Assembly: GCF_021601385.1 (NCBI RefSeq)
Contig: NZ_BQHO01000020.1
Location: forward strand, 46,238-110,237
Source of the DNA: Pseudomonas parasichuanensis
Lineage (GTDB): Bacteria > Pseudomonadota > Gammaproteobacteria > Pseudomonadales > Pseudomonadaceae
Length of the DNA: 64,000 nt
Reading direction: 5' to 3'
Positions 60,618 through 64,000 of the stretch are shown here, piece by piece. Within the stretch, counting starts at the first letter, position 1. The number at the start of each line of letters is the position of its first letter. A program made the translations under genes and the position numbers. Under the pieces are notes generated by a model. The model was given only the letters and a program-made list of their open reading frames with translations. It was not told the origin of the DNA and made no database searches.

Positions 60618-61790
60618 ATGAACTTCGCGCTCCCAGACGAACTGCTCGAACTGCAGGCCAGAACCCGCACTTTCATTGCCGAACAGGTCATCCCGTTCGA
60701 AAACGACCCCCGCCAGGATGGCCACGGCCCCAGCGACGCCCTGCGCCGGGACCTGCAGGCCAGCGCCCAGGCCGCAGGCCTGCTGACGCCCCACGCCAGC
60801 CGCGAAATGGGTGGGCTGGGCCTGAGCCACGCGGCCAAGGCCATCGTTTTCGAAGAGGCCGGTTATTCGCCCCTGGGCCCGGTGGCGCTGAACATCCATG
60901 CCCCGGACGAAGGCAATATCCACCTGATGGACGTGGTGGCCACCGAAGCGCAGAAGGACCGCTGGCTGCGGCCTTTGGTCCAGGGGCACGTACGTTCGTG
61001 CTTCGCCATGACCGAGCCGGCGCCGGGCTCGGGGTCCGATCCGTCGATGCTGCGCACCACCGCCACCCGCGATGGCGACGACTACCTGATCAACGGCCGC
61101 AAATGGTTGATCACCGGGGCCGACGGTGCCGGGTTCGCCATCATCATGGCGCGCATGGAGGATGGCTCGGCGACCATGTTCCTGTCCGACATGCAGCGCG
61201 AAGGGATCATCCACGAGCGCCAGCTCGATACCCTGGACAGCTGCTTCACCGGTGGCCACGGGCAGCTTCGCTTCGACAACCTGCGGGTACCGGCCAGCGA
61301 TGTGCTGGGCGAGATCGGCAAGGGCTTCCGCTATGCCCAGGTGCGCCTGGCACCGGCGCGCCTGACCCACTGCATGCGCTGGCTCGGCGCCGCGCGACGG
61401 GCCCATGACATCGCCCGTGACTACGCCCGCACCCGCGACGCGTTCGGCAAGCCGCTGGGCGAGCACCAGGGCGTGGGCTTCATGCTGGCCGACAACCTGA
61501 TGGACCTGCATGTGGTACGCCTGGCGGTGTGGCACTGCGCCTGGGTGCTCGACCAGGGCCAGCGTGCCAATGTCGATTCGAGCATGGCCAAGGTGATCAG
61601 TGCCGAGGCGCTGTGGCGGGTGGTCGATCGCTGCGTGCAGGTGCTGGGCGGGCGCGGGGTGACCGGGGAGACCGTGGTGGAGCGCATCTTCCGCGACATT
61701 CGCCCGTTCCGCATCTATGACGGCCCGAGCGAAGTGCACCGCATGAGCCTGGCGAAGAAACTCCTCGACCAACGCCCGGGAGCCCACTGA
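60618..61790 (+). CDS. lvaC: LvaC: acyl-CoA dehydrogenase-family enzyme
   Basis: 390 aa from ATG 60618 behind AAGAAGGAA. Acyl-CoA dehydrogenase fold (SCFAMTEPAPGSGSDPSML, DDYLINGRKWLITGADGAGF, RDAFGKPLGEHQGVGFMLADN). The usual catalytic region WEGTSE reads YDGPSE, so aspartate replaces the base glutamate, as in the ACAD10/11 group. In the lva pathway LvaC turns the 4-phosphoacyl-CoA into the enoyl-CoA and helps form 3-hydroxyvaleryl-CoA. Its stop overlaps lvaD by one base (TGATG). Confidence 0.87.
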   Translation: MNFALPDELLELQARTRTFIAEQVIPFENDPRQDGHGPSDALRRDLQASAQAAGLLTPHASREMGGLGLSHAAKAIVFEEAGYSPLGPVALNIHAPDEGNIHLMDVVATEAQKDRWLRPLVQGHVRSCFAMTEPAPGSGSDPSMLRTTATRDGDDYLINGRKWLITGADGAGFAIIMARMEDGSATMFLSDMQREGIIHERQLDTLDSCFTGGHGQLRFDNLRVPASDVLGEIGKGFRYAQVRLAPARLTHCMRWLGAARRAHDIARDYARTRDAFGKPLGEHQGVGFMLADNLMDLHVVRLAVWHCAWVLDQGQRANVDSSMAKVISAEALWRVVDRCVQVLGGRGVTGETVVERIFRDIRPFRIYDGPSEVHRMSLAKKLLDQRPGAH

Positions 61791-62557
61791 TGCAGCCGAC
61801 CCTTGCCCAACTGTTCGCCCTTGATGGCCGCCGCGCCCTGGTGACCGGCGCCTCCAGCGGCCTCGGCCGACATTTCGCCACCACCCTGGCGGCGGCCGGT
61901 GCCGAGGTGGTGGTGACGGCCAGGCGCCTGGCGCCGCTGCAGAGCCTGGTCGAGGCCATCGAGCTGGCCGGTGGTCGCGCCCGGGCGCTGGCCCTGGATG
62001 TGACCTGCCGCGACGATGTGTGCCGGGTGCTCGACGCCGCTGGCCCGCTGGATGTGCTGGTCAACAACGCCGGGGTGAGCGACAGCCAGCCGCTGCTGGC
62101 CTGTGACGACCAGAGCTGGGACCGAGTGCTCGACACCAACCTCAAGGGCGCCTGGACCGTCGCCCAGGAGTGCGCCCGGCGGATGGTCGCCGCGGGGCAG
62201 GGCGGCAGCCTGATCAATGTCACCTCGATCCTCGCCAGCCGCGTGGCCGGCGCCGTCGGCCCTTATCTGGCGGCCAAGGCCGGGCTTGCCCACCTGACCC
62301 GCGCCATGGCCCTGGAACTGGCGCGCCATGGTATCCGGGTCAACGCCCTGGCGCCGGGCTACGTGATGACCGAACTCAACGATGCGTTCCTGGCCGGCGA
62401 GGCCGGGGACAAGCTGCGCGCGCGTATCCCCAGCCGGCGCTTCAGCCAGCCGCAGGACCTGGACGGCGCCTTGCTGTTGCTGGCCAGCGATGCCGGGCGG
62501 GCCATGAGCGGCACCGAGATCGTGGTCGATGGCGGGCATCTGTGCAGCAGCCTGTGA
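61790..62557 (+). CDS. lvaD: LvaD: short-chain dehydrogenase/reductase
   Basis: 255 aa, classical SDR. NAD(P)-binding GASSGLGRH (about 21-29), NNAGV, the catalytic serine in VTSILASRV and Tyr-x-x-x-Lys in PYLAAKAG. In the lva pathway it reduces levulinyl-CoA to 4-hydroxyvaleryl-CoA. Its ATG overlaps the lvaC stop. Confidence 0.87.
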   Translation: MQPTLAQLFALDGRRALVTGASSGLGRHFATTLAAAGAEVVVTARRLAPLQSLVEAIELAGGRARALALDVTCRDDVCRVLDAAGPLDVLVNNAGVSDSQPLLACDDQSWDRVLDTNLKGAWTVAQECARRMVAAGQGGSLINVTSILASRVAGAVGPYLAAKAGLAHLTRAMALELARHGIRVNALAPGYVMTELNDAFLAGEAGDKLRARIPSRRFSQPQDLDGALLLLASDAGRAMSGTEIVVDGGHLCSSL

Positions 62558-62609
62558 TCTGACGCCGACGCAAGCCTGAGGCGAGAACAACAATAAGCAG
62601 GAGATGTGT

Positions 62610-62654
62610 ATGTACTTTCAATGCCTGGATGACCCGTCAGTGAGGTGGCAGTGA
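62610..62654 (+). CDS. 14-residue leader ORF overlapping the lvaE start
   Basis: ATG 62610 follows GCAGGAGATGTGT, a good ribosome-binding site, and encodes MYFQCLDDPSVRWQ before TGA at 62652-62654; that TGA overlaps the lvaE ATG (TGATG). The arrangement would couple lvaE translation to the short frame. Length is too short for homology, and it could be chance. Confidence 0.45.
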   Translation: MYFQCLDDPSVRWQ

Positions 62655-63886
62655 TGATTCACCCAACCTTCGAGCATGAGCTTGCCCCCAACGAAGCCAA
62701 CCATGTGCCCCTTTCACCCTTGTCGTTCCTCAAGCGCGCCGCCCAGGTGTACCCGCAGCGTGATGCCGTGGTCTATGGCGAGCGGCGCTACAGCTACCAG
62801 CAGCTGCACCAGCGCAGCCGCGCCCTGGCCAGTGCGCTGGAGCGGGTGGGTGTGCAGCCGGGCGAGCGGGTGGCGATCCTGGCGCCGAACATCCCCGAGA
62901 TGCTCGAGGCGCACTATGGCGTGCCGGGCGCGGGGGCCGTGCTGGTGTGCATCAATATCCGCCTGGAAGCGCGCAGCATCGCCTTCATCCTGCGCCATTG
63001 CGCGGCCAGGGTGCTGATCTGCGACCGTGAGTTCGGCGCGGTGGTGCAACAGGCACTGGCCATGCTCGACACACCGCCGCTGCTGGTGGCTATCGACGAT
63101 GACGCGGCCGAGCCGGGCGAGCTGGCCGATGACCTTGACTACGAGGCGTTCCTGGCCCAGGGCGACCCGGCCAGGCCGCTGAGCGCGCCACAAAATGAAT
63201 GGCAGTCGATTGCCATCAACTACACCTCCGGCACCACCGGCGACCCCAAGGGGGTGGTGCTGCATCACCGCGGCGCCTACCTCAATGCCTGCGCCGGGGC
63301 GCTGATCTTCCAGCTGGGGCCACGCAGCGTCTACCTGTGGACCTTGCCGATGTTCCACTGCAACGGCTGGAGTCACACCTGGGCGGTGACCCTGTCCGGT
63401 GGCACCCATGTGTGCCTGCGCAAGGTCCAGCCCGAGGCGATCCACGCGGCGATCGCCGTGCATGGCGTGACCCATTTGAGCGCCGCGCCGGTGGTGATGT
63501 CGATGCTGATCCACGCGCAGCACGCCGGCGCGCCGAGCGGGCCGGTATCGGTGATCACCGGCGGCGCCGCGCCACCCAGCGCGGTGATCGCCGCCATGGA
63601 GGCCCGCGGCTTCAGCATCACCCACGCCTACGGCATGACCGAGAGCTACGGCCCCAGCACCTTGTGCCTGTGGCAGCCGGGCGTCGACGAACTGCCCCTG
63701 GAGGCCCGCGCCCGGTTCATGAGCCGCCAGGGCGTCGCCCACCCGATGTTGGAGGAGGCCACGGTGCTGGATACCGACAGCGGTCGGCCGGTGCCGGCCG
63801 ACGGCCTCACCCTGGGGGAGCTGGTGGTGCGCGGCAACACAGTGATGAAAGGCTACCTGGACAACCCCGAGGCCTGTTGGCGCTGA
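62654..63886 (+). pseudogene. lvaE: LvaE acyl-CoA synthetase, truncated by an insertion element
   Basis: The first 407 residues follow the AMP-forming acyl-CoA ligase fold: YTSGTTGDPKGVVLHHRG (P-loop motif), LPMFHCNGWSHTW, AYGMTESYGP, and GELVVRGNTVMKGYLDNPEA just before the mobile C-terminal domain. After that the reading runs into foreign DNA (CWR, then TGA), so the C-terminal catalytic domain with its hinge and lysine is missing; the full family is about 540 aa. The start is ATG 62654, not the GTG at 62645, because GAGGTGG lies before it. The enzyme would make levulinyl-CoA; this copy should be inactive, though part of the gene may exist beyond the insertion. Confidence 0.88.
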
Positions 63887-64000
63887 TGGAAAATTGACCC
63901 ACCCTGCCGATTGAAATTTGACCCAGGGCGGATTGCTGATTTTGTTACCAGCAACTGTGGATAAGTCTACCAGCGCAGCTGCTGTTGCCCCCACTCCTTC
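63875..64000. mobile_element. End of an IS21-family-like insertion element
   Basis: At 63875 the ligase coding sequence stops matching and unrelated sequence begins with TGTTGGCGCTGATGG. It holds two related direct repeats, GGAAAATTGACCCACC (63887-63902) and TGAAATTTGACCCAGG (63913-63928), a pattern known from the multiple terminal repeats of IS21-like elements; TG at the tip also fits. The element runs past the window end. On the minus strand a frame could end KEWGQQQLRW, stop at 63967-63969, but I cannot tell whether this is the helper ATPase. Confidence 0.72.

Noticed and set aside
63967-63999. C-terminus of an IS21 helper ATPase gene on the minus strand
   Set aside because: Only eleven codons including the stop are in the window, too few to identify; noted within the mobile element entry instead.

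Overview
The window looks like chromosomal DNA of a fluorescent Pseudomonas, most likely of the P. putida group. The evidence is high GC with strongly G/C-ending codons, Pseudomonas-type REP palindromes (core GCTGGCAAGCCAGCTCCCAC), a levulinate (lva) operon in the P. putida gene order, an aru (arginine transaminase) cluster, and very dense LysR, TetR, Lrp, XRE and sigma-54 regulators around nutrient-scavenging operons. It is catabolic, accessory-rich chromosome: no rRNA, tRNA, CRISPR or phage genes were seen. This taxonomy is inference from gene content.

Layout. 1-4.6 kb: the end of a membrane protein, then an operon of Tat-exported flavin amine oxidase, diheme cytochrome c, a membrane protein and an aldehyde dehydrogenase, closed by a clear terminator. 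4.7-12.0 kb: a leftward set (old-yellow-enzyme type reductase, XRE-cupin regulator, enoyl-CoA hydratase, ABC exporter) divergent from a PotD-like binding protein and a class II aldolase. 12.2-27.1 kb: a TetR regulator, then an aru-like region: response regulator, periplasmic binding protein and hybrid kinase with overlapping ends, an amino acid permease, three acyl-CoA genes, a ThDP decarboxylase (AruI-like), an aminotransferase (AruH-like) and an aldehyde dehydrogenase. Together they would import arginine or a related basic amino acid, transaminate it, decarboxylate the 2-keto acid and oxidise the aldehyde. 27.5-34.0 kb: an Rrf2 regulator divergent from a peptide-type ABC importer with a quinone reductase. 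34.4-37.9 kb: polyamine-type binding protein, class III aminotransferase and LuxR regulator. 38.4-42.2 kb: two AzlCD branched-chain amino acid exporter pairs with LysR and Lrp regulators. 42.2-46.2 kb: an ECF sigma factor, FecR-type anti-sigma and TonB receptor. 46.3-52.9 kb: a galactarate-type sugar-acid operon with a divergent LysR. 52.9-57.0 kb: single genes (acetyltransferases, a small disordered protein, LysR plus alpha/beta hydrolase). 57.0-64.0 kb: lvaR and lvaABCDE with a sigma-54 promoter; lvaE is cut by what looks like the end of an IS21-family element running off the window.

The most unusual feature is a family of long foldback elements at 27.1, 34.0 and 38.0 kb, with two half elements at 18.2-18.6 kb. 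Each whole copy has two near-complementary arms of 110-128 bp around a core of exactly 153 bp. Arm sequences differ between copies but stay complementary within a copy, and one copy is inverted. They occur only between 18 and 38 kb here.

All calls come from reading the sequence; family assignments rest on motifs, length and context, without database searches.
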